Assembly (NCBI GenBank): GCA_020633335.1
Contig: JACKDU010000006.1
Coordinates: 1-64,000 of the forward strand
Length of the DNA: 64,000 nucleotides
Direction of reading: 5' to 3'
Source of the DNA: Myxococcales bacterium
GTDB taxonomy: Bacteria > Myxococcota_A > Polyangia > Nannocystales > Nannocystaceae
A model generated the notes under the pieces. It was not told where the DNA came from, made no database searches, and was given only the letters and a program-made list of their open reading frames with translations. Below, one piece after another: positions 51,896-60,385 of this stretch. Both the position numbers and the translations under genes were made by a program. Each line of letters opens with the position of its first letter. Position 1 is the first letter of the stretch.

Positions 51896-53230
51896 CTACT
51901 GCGGGAGCACCGAGTAGACGCCGGCGCCCCACCAGGCGTTGTTGGTCGTCTTGATCACCTTGTAGGAGTTGTCCATCGGGTTGACCTCGATGACCTGGCC
52001 GCCGGCGTTGAAGGCGAAGATCTTGCCCTCCCAGCCGGCGAGGCCGTAGACGGCGGGGTAGCCCTGGAGGGCCGCCAGGTCCTTGATCACCGCGCCGGTC
52101 ATCGGGTTGGCGTCGACGATCACGGTCGCGTTGCCGACCCCGCTCTTGTTGGTCGCGCCGAAGGTGCCGACCCCCTGGATCGAGAAGACGTCGCCGGCCG
52201 AGGTGTAGCCCGGGCCGTACTGGCCGAGGACCTGGGTCTGGACCTGGTTGCCGACGATGTTGAAGCGGAGCCAGGTCCCCGAGTTGGCGATGCCGACGAG
52301 GATGTCGTCGTCCGGATCGAGGAGCCCCGGCGGGATCATCGTCAGGCCGTTGTAGGAGCTCGGCAGATCCGCCAGGTAGTAGCAGGCGGCGGTCATCGGG
52401 TGGCAGACGAAGAGGTCGTTGAAGGTGATCGCGTAGAGGACGCCCCAGCGGTCGAGGGCGATGTCGGTGACGCTCCCCGGGCTCTGGTTGAAGGTGAACT
52501 TGCCGATCGCGGTGATCGGGTAGGGATCGGCGACGCCCATCGTGAAGAGGTTCGACGAGGTGTGGGCGTAGACCAGGTTGCCCTCGGCCTTGCCCGGCAG
52601 GTTGCCGTCCATCGGGAAGGGATCATCGGCGTCGGGGATCCCGTCCTTGTCGGTGTCGGTGCAGTAGATCCCGTCGTCGATCATCCCGTTGCAGTCGTCG
52701 TCGAGCCCGTTGTTGCAGATCTCCTTCGGCAGCTTCTCGTCGACCTGACCGTCGCAGTTGTCGTCGATCCCGTTGTCGCAGATCTCGTAGTCGAGCTTCT
52801 CGTCGATCTCGCCGTTGCAGTTGTCGTCGATCCCGTTGTCGCAGATCTCCATGTCCATCGGGATGCACTGCTCGCCGGTGGTCGAGCCCGACGAGCTCGA
52901 GTCGGAGTCGGTGACGCCCATCGTCGTCGTCCCCGAGGAGGTCCCGGTGTCGGTCGGATCGGTGGTGGTGGTCCCCGAGGTCGAGGTGGTCTCCGGCGCG
53001 CTGGTGCTCCCCGAGGCCGACGAGTCGGTGCCGCTCCCCGAGCCGTCGGTGGTGCTGGCGGAGGTCGAGGTCCCGGAGGTCGAGGCCGAGGTCGAGGTGC
53101 TCGTGGAGTTGTCGCCGGTCGACGACTCCGTGCCGCTGGCGGTGACGGTGCCGCTGTCGTCGCCGCCCGAGCATCCGGCGAGGGCGAGGGCGAGCGCGAG
53201 GGTGGGGGAGACCAGGCTAGGGGTACGCAT
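51896..53230 (-). CDS. Ser/Thr-rich lipoprotein with MopE-like repeats and beta-propeller-like domain
   Basis: This 444-residue protein has the lipobox LALALAGC, about 90 residues of Ser/Thr/Gly, then three 'EICDNGIDDNCNGEIDE' MopE-type units and a DTDKDGIPDADDPFPMDG calcium loop (thrombospondin type 3-like). The rest looks like a beta-propeller (DIALDRWGVLYAITFNDLFV, YPAVYGLAGWEGKIFAFNAG). It is probably an outer-surface binding protein. GGAGG sits 12 nt before ATG 53230. The three MopE units are near-identical in DNA, so copy number may vary. Confidence 0.75.
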   Translation of the reverse strand: MRTPSLVSPTLALALALAGCSGGDDSGTVTASGTESSTGDNSTSTSTSASTSGTSTSASTTDGSGSGTDSSASGSTSAPETTSTSGTTTTDPTDTGTSSGTTTMGVTDSDSSSSGSTTGEQCIPMDMEICDNGIDDNCNGEIDEKLDYEICDNGIDDNCDGQVDEKLPKEICNNGLDDDCNGMIDDGIYCTDTDKDGIPDADDPFPMDGNLPGKAEGNLVYAHTSSNLFTMGVADPYPITAIGKFTFNQSPGSVTDIALDRWGVLYAITFNDLFVCHPMTAACYYLADLPSSYNGLTMIPPGLLDPDDDILVGIANSGTWLRFNIVGNQVQTQVLGQYGPGYTSAGDVFSIQGVGTFGATNKSGVGNATVIVDANPMTGAVIKDLAALQGYPAVYGLAGWEGKIFAFNAGGQVIEVNPMDNSYKVIKTTNNAWWGAGVYSVLPQ

Positions 53231-53295
53231 GTCTATGGAGACCTCCAATCTCCCCCATGGTAGCCCCACGGGCGCCGCGAGATCCAGGCGCGCTG

Positions 53296-54426
53296 CTAGA
53301 AGGGATCGACGAGGAGCTTCTCGCGGACCGCCGACGAGCAGGTCCCGGGGCCGAGGCCGCCGCAGAAGTCCTGGCCCTTCCAGGCGTCGTCGCCCGGGAA
53401 GCCGACGACGGCGAGGTCGCTGACCCGGGGGCTCGACTCCTCACCGGCGTTGACGACCTCGGGGAGGCGGTCATAGGCCCCCGGATCGTCGACGCCGTCG
53501 GGGGCGCAGTCCTCGTCGAAGCAGGGGATCAGGGAGATACCCTCGCAGATCGCGATGGTCGCGTAGGTCGCGTGCTTGTCAGCCGAGGGGAAGACGATCC
53601 AGCGGGGCTCGCGGGTCTTTGGGTCCGGGCCGTGGACGAGGTCGGCGAGCTTTGGGCCGGCGAAGAGCATGCTGTGATCGCTGACGGTCCCCTCGTGCGC
53701 GGCGGTGTAGGCCTGGCGCACCCGGACCCCGCCGGGGCCGCCCTCGGCGTAGGGCTCGAGATCGAGCGCGACCCGCTCGGAGTCGCCGTGGTGCCCGGTG
53801 AAGCCGCCGCAGCTCCCGTAGTCCTCGCTGTAGCCGAGCATCACGAAGACGCGGAAGCCGTCCGGGGCGTCGATCACCCGGCCGACGTCGGCGATCACCG
53901 CCTTCGGATCGCTGACCAGCTTCTCCTCCTCGTCGAGGCGGCGGAGCGGGCGGAGGCGATCGAGCGCGACGTCCTCCCAGGCGTCGACGAGGCCGTCGGC
54001 GTCGGCGTCGTCGCAGGGGGGATCGGCGAAGGCGAGCGCCTCGCAGGCGGCGACGGTCGGCGGCAGGTTCGAGACGAGCGCGAGGCGGCCGTCGACCAGC
54101 TCGGTGTGGAATTCGTGGACGAAGGGATCAAGGCCGCCGCTGGTGGTCGCGTCGCCGCTGGTGGTCGCGTCGCTCGTGGTGGTCGTCGAGGTCCCGCCCG
54201 CGCTCGCGCTCTCGCTCTCGCCGCCGGTCGACGCGGCGCCGGTGCTCGCGGCGGCGCCCGTGGTGCTCGCGCTCGCGGTCGAGGTCGCGGTCGCGGTCGC
54301 GGTCGCTGCGGTCGAGGAGCCGCTCGCCTCGCTCGCCGAGCCGGCGCTGGTCGGCCCGCCGCCGCCGCTGCACGCGAGGGAGAGCGCGAGGGCGGAGCAG
54401 AGGGCGAAGGCGAGGCGGGCGACCAT
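53296..54426 (-). CDS. lipoprotein with Vps62/NPP1-like fold (tentative)
   Basis: This 376-residue protein has the lipobox LALSLAC and an Ala/Ser/Thr linker, then FADPPCDDADADGLVDAWED and a domain with GGFTGHHGDSERVALDLEP and RWIVFPSADKHATYATIAIC. The 'HHxD.E' and 'S..KHATY' pair is the metal-binding pattern of Vps62 (DUF946) and necrosis-inducing NPP1-like proteins. If right, it may be a secreted calcium-binding or membrane-active protein. TATCGT ends 6 nt before ATG 54426. It is codirectional with the MFS gene upstream. Confidence 0.5.
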   Translation of the reverse strand: MVARLAFALCSALALSLACSGGGGPTSAGSASEASGSSTAATATATATSTASASTTGAAASTGAASTGGESESASAGGTSTTTTSDATTSGDATTSGGLDPFVHEFHTELVDGRLALVSNLPPTVAACEALAFADPPCDDADADGLVDAWEDVALDRLRPLRRLDEEEKLVSDPKAVIADVGRVIDAPDGFRVFVMLGYSEDYGSCGGFTGHHGDSERVALDLEPYAEGGPGGVRVRQAYTAAHEGTVSDHSMLFAGPKLADLVHGPDPKTREPRWIVFPSADKHATYATIAICEGISLIPCFDEDCAPDGVDDPGAYDRLPEVVNAGEESSPRVSDLAVVGFPGDDAWKGQDFCGGLGPGTCSSAVREKLLVDPF

Positions 54427-54432
54427 CCCACG

Positions 54433-54438
54433 ACGATA
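54433..54438 (-). promoter_or_regulatory. -10-like box TATCGT upstream of the Vps62-like gene
   Basis: This ends 6 nt before ATG 54426 on the minus strand. Confidence 0.4.
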
Positions 54439-54475
54439 GCCGACGCGCACGCCCGCGCGAAGCCTCGGCGGCGGC

Positions 54476-55828
54476 CTAGCCCGTGGGGGCGTCTGCGTGC
54501 TCGCTCGCCTCGTCGAGGGGCACCCGCAGGAGCATCAGGCCGCCGATCGCGAAGAAGGCGATCACCAGGAGGAGCGCGTCGCGGCGCGAGCCGAGGGCGT
54601 CGGCGACCGGGCCGAAGACCATCGCCAGGAGGAGCGCGAGGCGCATGAACATCCCCCAAAAGCCGAACATCTGGGCCGAGCGATCGGCGGGGGCGAGGAG
54701 GCCGACGACCGTCCGGCTCGACGACTGGATCGAGCCCATCCCGGCGCCGGCGACCACCGCGATCCCCTTGAAGACGGTGATCGGATCGCTGGCGAGCGCG
54801 CCGGCGAGCGCGTCGAGGAAGTAGATCCCGGCGATCCCGGCGATCCACCACACGAGCGTCAGGAGGACGGTCTTCTTGGCGCCGAGCTTGCCCTCGAGGT
54901 AGCCGAAGCCGAGGGCGCCGGCGGCCGCTGCGATCTGGAGGATCAGGAAGAGCTCGATGAGGTCGCCGGTGCTCATCCGCAGCTCGCCGCTCGCGTAGAT
55001 CCCGATGAACTTCATCACCACCTCGAGGCCGGCCATGTAGACCGTGAAGGCGAGGAAGAAGCGGAAGAGGGTCGGGTAGTGGCGGGCGAGGCGGTAGGAG
55101 GAGGCGAGCTCGGTGAGGCCGACCTTGAGGAGGCGGCCGAGCGACGCGTGCTCGAAGCCGGGGGCCGGCCGCGCGCGCTCGCGGACCAGGAGGAAGGTCG
55201 GCAGCGCGGCGATCAGGTAGAAGACGCCGATGGCGATCATCGCCGCTTGGGTCTGGCCGACGTAGGCCGCCTGCTCGGCCGCCGGATCCGCGGTGACGAT
55301 GAACATGACCAGCACCAGGCTGGCGAGGCCGCCGAAGTAGCCGAGGCCCCAGCCGAGCCCCGAGATCAGGCCCATGTTCTTCCTGGTCGCCAGCTCGGGC
55401 AGGAAGGAGCCGCAGAAGGCCTCGCCGATCATGAAGGCGGAGTTGCTCAGGGCGATGAAGACGACCCCGAGCCAGATCTCGCCGGGATCGACGATCGCCA
55501 GGGCGATCGTCGAGAGCGCGCAGGCCACCGTCACCAGCCCGAGGTAGCGCTTCTTGTGGCCGCCGAAGTCGCAGAGGGCGCCGACCAGCGGCGAGAGGAT
55601 GATCGCCAGGAGGGTCGAGGCGACGATCGCGATCGACCAGTAGGTGTCGCGGAGGCCGCCGCTCGCGGGGACGATCTGCTCGACGAAGAAGGCCGAGTAG
55701 AGGAGCGAGATGACGACCGTCGTGTAGGACGAGTTGGCGAAGTCGTACATCGCCCAGCCGAAGATCTCGCGCTTTCGGACCGGGGGCGCGGCCAGGGCGA
55801 CTTGGGGATCGTGCGGCGGCGTGCTCAC
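54476..55828 (-). CDS. MFS transporter, UMF1/Atg22-like family
   Basis: This 450-residue protein has about twelve transmembrane helices. The start REIFGWAMYDFANSSYTTVV is the hallmark of the UMF1 (Atg22-like) MFS family, and PLVGALCDFGGHKKRYL is the MFS loop 2-3 motif. The substrate is unknown; yeast Atg22 exports amino acids. GTG 55828 is chosen because the protein N-terminus STPPHDPQVA leads directly to the family start; longer frames upstream look noncoding. Confidence 0.88.
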   Translation of the reverse strand: MSTPPHDPQVALAAPPVRKREIFGWAMYDFANSSYTTVVISLLYSAFFVEQIVPASGGLRDTYWSIAIVASTLLAIILSPLVGALCDFGGHKKRYLGLVTVACALSTIALAIVDPGEIWLGVVFIALSNSAFMIGEAFCGSFLPELATRKNMGLISGLGWGLGYFGGLASLVLVMFIVTADPAAEQAAYVGQTQAAMIAIGVFYLIAALPTFLLVRERARPAPGFEHASLGRLLKVGLTELASSYRLARHYPTLFRFFLAFTVYMAGLEVVMKFIGIYASGELRMSTGDLIELFLILQIAAAAGALGFGYLEGKLGAKKTVLLTLVWWIAGIAGIYFLDALAGALASDPITVFKGIAVVAGAGMGSIQSSSRTVVGLLAPADRSAQMFGFWGMFMRLALLLAMVFGPVADALGSRRDALLLVIAFFAIGGLMLLRVPLDEASEHADAPTG

Positions 55829-55952
55829 GCGGAGGGCCGAGCGTGGCACGGCGTGGGCCCGCTGGGAACCGCCGAGGGGCGAAGGACGAGGGGCGAACGC
55901 GCGCCTCGCGCGTGATCTCCACCAGAGCACGCGCCTTTGGTTCAACCGCACC

Positions 55953-56462
55953 ATGCCGACGCGCACCGCCGCCCTCCACACCCTGCCGCTCGCCACGCTC
56001 TTCGATCGCTTCCTCGCCGCCCGCGCGCCCACCCTCACCCCGCGGAGCGCTCGCGGCTACGCCGAGCTCCTCGGGCTCCTGGCCGACTACCTCGGGCGCT
56101 ACCGGCTGACCGCGGTCCCCTGCGATCCGGCCTTCGGCGTGGTCCCAGGGAGCCCGGAGGCGGCCCGCCTGGGGCAGCTCCACCGCGAGCAGCGGGCGGC
56201 GCTCGACGGGCTCGTCGAGCTCTGCGACGACTTCGGCGAGCGCTGCCTCAGCCCGCAGGGCGCCGATCGTCGGACCCTGCGACTCGCCGAGGTGATGATC
56301 CGCGATCTCGGCCGCTGGCTGCGGACCGCCCGGATCGCCCCCGCCAGCGACGAGCGACGGGCCGCGCCCCACCTCGCGGTCGTCCACGCGCGAGCGCGGC
56401 CGCGGACCGGCACCCACCGGACCGCGAGCGCCCGCGCGAGCCGGCCGGCGCTCGGGGCCTAG
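55953..56462 (+). CDS. hypothetical protein, 169 residues
   Basis: Not recognised. The N-terminal part (TLFDRFLAARAPTLTPRSAR then GYAELLGLLADYLGRY) resembles the helical core-binding domain of tyrosine recombinases, but no catalytic domain follows. The C-terminus is Arg/Ala-rich and probably disordered. It is divergent from the MFS gene. No Shine-Dalgarno is evident before ATG 55953. Confidence 0.5.
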   Translation: MPTRTAALHTLPLATLFDRFLAARAPTLTPRSARGYAELLGLLADYLGRYRLTAVPCDPAFGVVPGSPEAARLGQLHREQRAALDGLVELCDDFGERCLSPQGADRRTLRLAEVMIRDLGRWLRTARIAPASDERRAAPHLAVVHARARPRTGTHRTASARASRPALGA

Positions 56463-56496
56463 CGTCCCGGTGTCATCGATCGACCGCTCGACGCGC

Positions 56497-57756
56497 CTAC
56501 GCGCTGGCGGCCCGATCGATCCGCCGCCCGCGGACATAGGTCGCCCGCGCCGGCCCGGCGTCGAGGGCGAAGAGGAGCGCGTCAAAGAGGCGCTCGTCGC
56601 TGGTCGTCGGCGGGAGGTCGAGGGCGACGAGGTCGGCGTCGTAGCCCGGCTCGAGGAGGCCGACCTCGTCGGCGATCCCGATCGCCTCGGCGCCGCCGCG
56701 GGTCGCCCGCCAGAGGAGCGCCTCGGCGCTGGTCGGCGCGCTGCGGAGGAGGGCCGCGTCGTAGGCCCGGGCGGCGACCCGGCGGAGCGAGAAGGCCCGG
56801 CCGGCGCCGACGTCCGAGCCGAGGCCGACCCGGATCCCGCGGCTCGTCGCGGCCGCCAGCGGCATCACCCCCGAGCCGAGGAAGAAGTTGGAGTCGGGGC
56901 AGTGGGCGACGGTCGCCCGGGCGGCGGCGAAGCGATCCCAGGCCTCGTCCTCGAGGTGGATGCAGTGGGCGAAGAGCGAGCGCGCGCCGCAGAGGCCGTG
57001 ATCTTCGTAGACCCCGAGGTAGTCGCGGGACTCCGGGAAGAGCTTGGCGGTCGCCCGGATCTCCGCGTCGTTCTCCGCGAGGTGCGTCTGGATCCACAGG
57101 TCGTGGCGGGCGGCGAGCTCGGCGGCGCCGCGGAGGAGCCCCGGGGTGCAGGAGATCGCGAAGCGGGGGGTCACGCAGAAGCGGAGGCGGCCGCGATCGC
57201 GCCCGTGCCAGCGCTCGATCAGCGCCTCGGAGGCCGCGAGCGCGGCCTCGGCCGCCAGGAGGTTCTCGCCCGGCGCCGCCCGGTCCATCAGCGTGAGGCC
57301 GAGCTGGGCCCGCAGGCCCCGGCGCTCGAGCTCGTCGAAGAGGATCGCCGTCGCCTCCGGGTGGGGCGAGCCGAAGATCGACGCCGCGGTCGTCCCCTGG
57401 GCGATCAGCGCGTCGCAGAACTCGACGGCGACGGCGGCGGCGTAGGCCCGATCGGCGAAGCGCGCCTCCTCGGGGAAGACGGTCGCGCTCAGCCAGTCGA
57501 GGAGGGGGCCGCTGGCGGTCCCGAGGATCCGGGTCTGAGGGTAGTGGACGTGGGCGTCGACGAAGCCCGGCAGGAGGATCGCCCCGGGGTGGGTGATCGG
57601 CAGGGGGTCGTCGGCGGCGGCCGCCTCGAGCGCGGTGATCCGACCCTCGGCGTCGATCGTGATCACGCCGTCGTCGAGCCGAGAAAAGCCGGCTCGCGCG
57701 CGCTCGGGCCGGAGGATCCGCCCGCGGATCCGGGTCGTGGTCGTCGCCTGCTCCAC
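56497..57756 (-). CDS. guaD: guanine deaminase
   Basis: This 419-residue amidohydrolase converts guanine to xanthine. Zinc ligands lie in PGFVDAHVHYPQTRILG, QTHLAEND and FAHCIHLEDE, and the catalytic Asp in GLGSDVGAG. HCPDSNFFLGSGVMPL is typical of guanine deaminases. Start is GTG 57756. No purine genes are adjacent. Confidence 0.92.
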   Translation of the reverse strand: MEQATTTTRIRGRILRPERARAGFSRLDDGVITIDAEGRITALEAAAADDPLPITHPGAILLPGFVDAHVHYPQTRILGTASGPLLDWLSATVFPEEARFADRAYAAAVAVEFCDALIAQGTTAASIFGSPHPEATAILFDELERRGLRAQLGLTLMDRAAPGENLLAAEAALAASEALIERWHGRDRGRLRFCVTPRFAISCTPGLLRGAAELAARHDLWIQTHLAENDAEIRATAKLFPESRDYLGVYEDHGLCGARSLFAHCIHLEDEAWDRFAAARATVAHCPDSNFFLGSGVMPLAAATSRGIRVGLGSDVGAGRAFSLRRVAARAYDAALLRSAPTSAEALLWRATRGGAEAIGIADEVGLLEPGYDADLVALDLPPTTSDERLFDALLFALDAGPARATYVRGRRIDRAASA

Positions 57757-58083
57757 GACCCCAGGCTGCCGTCATCCGATCCCGAGGGCAAGCGCGGGGT
57801 ACCCACGCCCGCGGACTTTGGCCGATCGCAGGGGCCAGCGCGCTTGGATGCGGGCCTCTCCACGCGCGCCGGGTCGCCGCGCTCGCGCGTCACCGCGGCC
57901 GCGGAGGCGTCAGATCGCCGCCACGCCGCGGCCGAGGCCGCCCCGGCGCGCGCGCGTCCCCGCGCGGCGTCGCTCGGAGGGCCGCGGCGCCCCCGTCAGC
58001 GCGCTTGGGCGCGATAATGCGGTCGCGCGCCGGCGTCGATCCTGGCGCTCATCGAGCCCCACGAAAGCCGTTATCCTCGTCTT
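57757..58083. other. gene-free region before diguanylate cyclase
   Basis: No protein similarity is seen. It contains the promoter side of guaD and TATCCT at 58072-58077 pointing to the cyclase gene. Confidence 0.4.
58072..58077 (+). promoter_or_regulatory. -10-like box TATCCT upstream of diguanylate cyclase
   Basis: This ends 6 nt before an in-frame ATC at 58084, where coding-like sequence begins. Confidence 0.35.
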
Positions 58084-58209
58084 ATCTCCAGGTCCTCGCC
58101 ACTGCTCCCGCCGTGGATCGGCGTCCTGCCGCCGGCGCTCGCGCGGGCGATCGCCACGGCGCCCGCGTCGGCCGCCCATCGGGCGCTCTTCGCCCAGGCG
58201 CCCGCGCCG

Positions 58210-59586
58210 GTGCAGGTCGCCCTCCGCCTGCCGGAGGACGCCGCGGCGATCGGCCCCGCCGCCCGCCAGCTCCTCAAGCTGATCGCGACGAGCCCGCTCT
58301 GGACCCCGGGGGTGGTCGCGCGCGCGACCTCGTATGACCTTCGGGTCAGGTGCTTCGCGGGCACCGAGGTGGTCGAGCTCAGCGGCGAGGCCCTCGCGGC
58401 GCCGGTCGGCGACCAGGTGCGGGCGCTCTACGCCGGCCTCTTCGGCGGGCCCGCGCTCTACGCCCTCGCCGAGCGCTTCGCCGGCGCGGTCGCCCGCCTC
58501 GACGTCCTCCGGGTGCTCACCCAGCACATGCTGGCGGCCGCCGACGTCGACGCCTCGCTCTACATCCTCCTCTCGGGCCTGACCTCGGGCGACGGCCTCG
58601 GCTTCAACCGCGCGGCCGTCTTCCTCTACGACGAGATCCGCGCCCGCTACGTCGGCGCCCGGGCGATCGGCCCCGCCGACGCCAAGGAGGCCCACCGGAT
58701 CTGGGAGGCGATCGAGATCGAGGGCCGCACCCTCGAGGATCTGATCGCCGACGCCACCCGCCGGCACAACCAGAGCGGCCTCCAGTCGCGGGTCTACGGG
58801 ATGGCGCTCGGGGCCAGCGACGGCGACGAGATCGCCCAGGCCCAGGCCTCGCGGGTGCCGCTGCGCCTCGAGGGGCCGCCGCGCAACCCCGGGCTCGCGG
58901 CCCTCTGCGGCGGCGAGCCCTACGTCCTCGCGGTCGTCCAGCCCCGCGAGAAGCCGCTCGGCCTGATCTTCGCCGACAACCTCTACAGCGGCCAGGCGAT
59001 CGACGACGAGGTGATGGGCTCGCTGGCGACCTTCCTCGATCAGACCTCGCTGGTCCTCGACAACCTCACGCTCCTCCGCCACGTCGAGCGCCTCGCCCGC
59101 TACGACAGCCTCACCGGCGTCCTCAACCGCCGCGAGTTCGACGCGCGGATGGCGATCGAGGAGATGCGCTGCCTCCGGGCGGGGCACCCCTGCTCGATGC
59201 TGATCGTCGACCTCGACAACTTCAAGGCGGTCAACGATCGGGAGGGCCACGCGGCCGGCGACGCGGTCCTGCGGGCGACCGGCGAGCTCCTCACCCAGAC
59301 CCTGCGGGCCCACGACCTCGTCGGCCGCTTCGGCGGCGACGAGTTCATCGTCCTCCTGCCCGAGACCCCGCGCCACGAGCTCGCCAAGGTCGCCCGCCGG
59401 ATCGGCAAGCTCGCCTGGGAGCGCGAGATCTCGCTGAGCATCGGCGGCGCCGCCTTCCCGGCCGACTGCGAGGTCCCCTCGGCGCTCTTCTCGATCGCCG
59501 ATCGCAACCTCCTCACGGCCAAGGCGGCCGGTCGCCACCGAGCCTGCCTCGGCAACGACGAGGAGATCGTCGGGCTCGTCGACTGA
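58210..59586 (+). CDS. diguanylate cyclase (GAF-like + GGDEF)
   Basis: From GTG 58210 this is 458 residues. A GAF-like region (ILLSGLTSGDGLGFNRAAVF ... PLGLIFADNLYSGQAIDDEV) precedes a complete GGDEF domain: YDSLTGVLNRREFD, VDLDNFKAVND, an I-site RAHD five residues before GGDEF, and FIVLLPE. It should make c-di-GMP from two GTP with product inhibition. The coding-like frame extends upstream without ATG, GTG or TTG to about 58084 (SPLLPPWIGVLPPALARAIA), so the true start may be non-canonical. Expected location is the cytosol. Confidence 0.92.
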   Translation: MQVALRLPEDAAAIGPAARQLLKLIATSPLWTPGVVARATSYDLRVRCFAGTEVVELSGEALAAPVGDQVRALYAGLFGGPALYALAERFAGAVARLDVLRVLTQHMLAAADVDASLYILLSGLTSGDGLGFNRAAVFLYDEIRARYVGARAIGPADAKEAHRIWEAIEIEGRTLEDLIADATRRHNQSGLQSRVYGMALGASDGDEIAQAQASRVPLRLEGPPRNPGLAALCGGEPYVLAVVQPREKPLGLIFADNLYSGQAIDDEVMGSLATFLDQTSLVLDNLTLLRHVERLARYDSLTGVLNRREFDARMAIEEMRCLRAGHPCSMLIVDLDNFKAVNDREGHAAGDAVLRATGELLTQTLRAHDLVGRFGGDEFIVLLPETPRHELAKVARRIGKLAWEREISLSIGGAAFPADCEVPSALFSIADRNLLTAKAAGRHRACLGNDEEIVGLVD

Positions 59587-59604
59587 GGCGCGCTCGGTCT
59601 TTCC

Positions 59605-59618
59605 TGTCTAGATGGACA
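59605..59618. repeat. dispersed palindrome copy between convergent genes
   Basis: TGTCTAGATGGACA with arms extending to CCTGTC/GACAGG. It lies between the cyclase and the convergent cytochrome gene, and may double as a terminator. Confidence 0.55.
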
Positions 59619-59630
59619 GGTTGCGCGGGC

Positions 59631-60194
59631 TCAGGGCTTCTTGGCCGGCGACGGGGCCGGCGCGCCCTCGGGCGTCAGCGACCCCTCCGGCGCCGGCTTC
59701 CAGTGCGGGAGGCCGCGGAGGATGATCACCAGCTGCTCGAGGAGCTCGGGGCGATCGCGGAGCTCGAGGTGGGCGGTCATCGCCGGGCTCAGGCCGCTGG
59801 AGGGGCCGCCCTCGAGGATCACCTTCTTGATGTGGGCGTCGGCCGCGGCCGCCTGCCACTTGCCCTCGTGGAAGTTGCGGGGCGGCGGATCGAGGGCCGC
59901 GCCGGCCGGGCCCTTGCCGTCGCCGTAGGGGCCGTGGCAGGGGGCGCAGCGGGTCTCCCAGAGGATCTTCGCCTGGGCGGCGATCGCCGGATCGACGCCG
60001 AGCTCGGCGGGGTCGTCGACGAAGCCGGGGGCCTCGTCCTCCTGGGCGTCGGCGTCGGCCCCTGGCGTCGGCGTCGGCGTCGGCGGGGTCGCCTTGGCCG
60101 GCGGGGTCGCCTGCTTGGCCGGCTCGGAGAGGTCGTCGCAGGCAGCGAGCGCGAGGGTCGCGGCGAGGAGCGCGGGCAGCGTCGGGCGTCGCAT
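59631..60194 (-). CDS. monohaem cytochrome c lipoprotein
   Basis: This 187-residue protein has the lipobox LAATLALAAC, a Pro/Thr-rich spacer and one haem site, RCAPCHGPYGDGKGPAG. LSPAMTAHL supplies a possible Met ligand. The C-terminus has a Pro/Ala/Lys tail. It is likely a periplasmic electron carrier. ATG 60194 begins a normal lipoprotein signal. Confidence 0.85.
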   Translation of the reverse strand: MRRPTLPALLAATLALAACDDLSEPAKQATPPAKATPPTPTPTPGADADAQEDEAPGFVDDPAELGVDPAIAAQAKILWETRCAPCHGPYGDGKGPAGAALDPPPRNFHEGKWQAAAADAHIKKVILEGGPSSGLSPAMTAHLELRDRPELLEQLVIILRGLPHWKPAPEGSLTPEGAPAPSPAKKP

Positions 60195-60373
60195 CGCCCT
60201 CGATGCTGGAGGCCCGGGCGGCGATCGGCAAATTATCGCCCGCGAAGGCTCTGCGCCGGCGCCCGCGGCGGGCCCTCGGGGGCCTCTGGCGAGGCGGGCC
60301 GGGCGGGCGCCGCGTCGCGGGCGGGCGCGCGGCTCCATGCGGCACCTGACCTGCGCGGCGCCGCCTCCCGTCG

Positions 60374-60379
60374 TATCCT
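60374..60379 (+). promoter_or_regulatory. -10 box TATCCT upstream of FG-GAP lipoprotein
   Basis: This ends 6 nt before ATG 60386; leaderless transcript predicted. Confidence 0.45.
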
Positions 60380-60385
60380 CGGCGG

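Noticed and set aside
55953..56462. Tyrosine recombinase for the 169-residue protein
   Set aside because: Only a helical N-terminal resemblance is present; the catalytic R-H-R-Y domain is absent.
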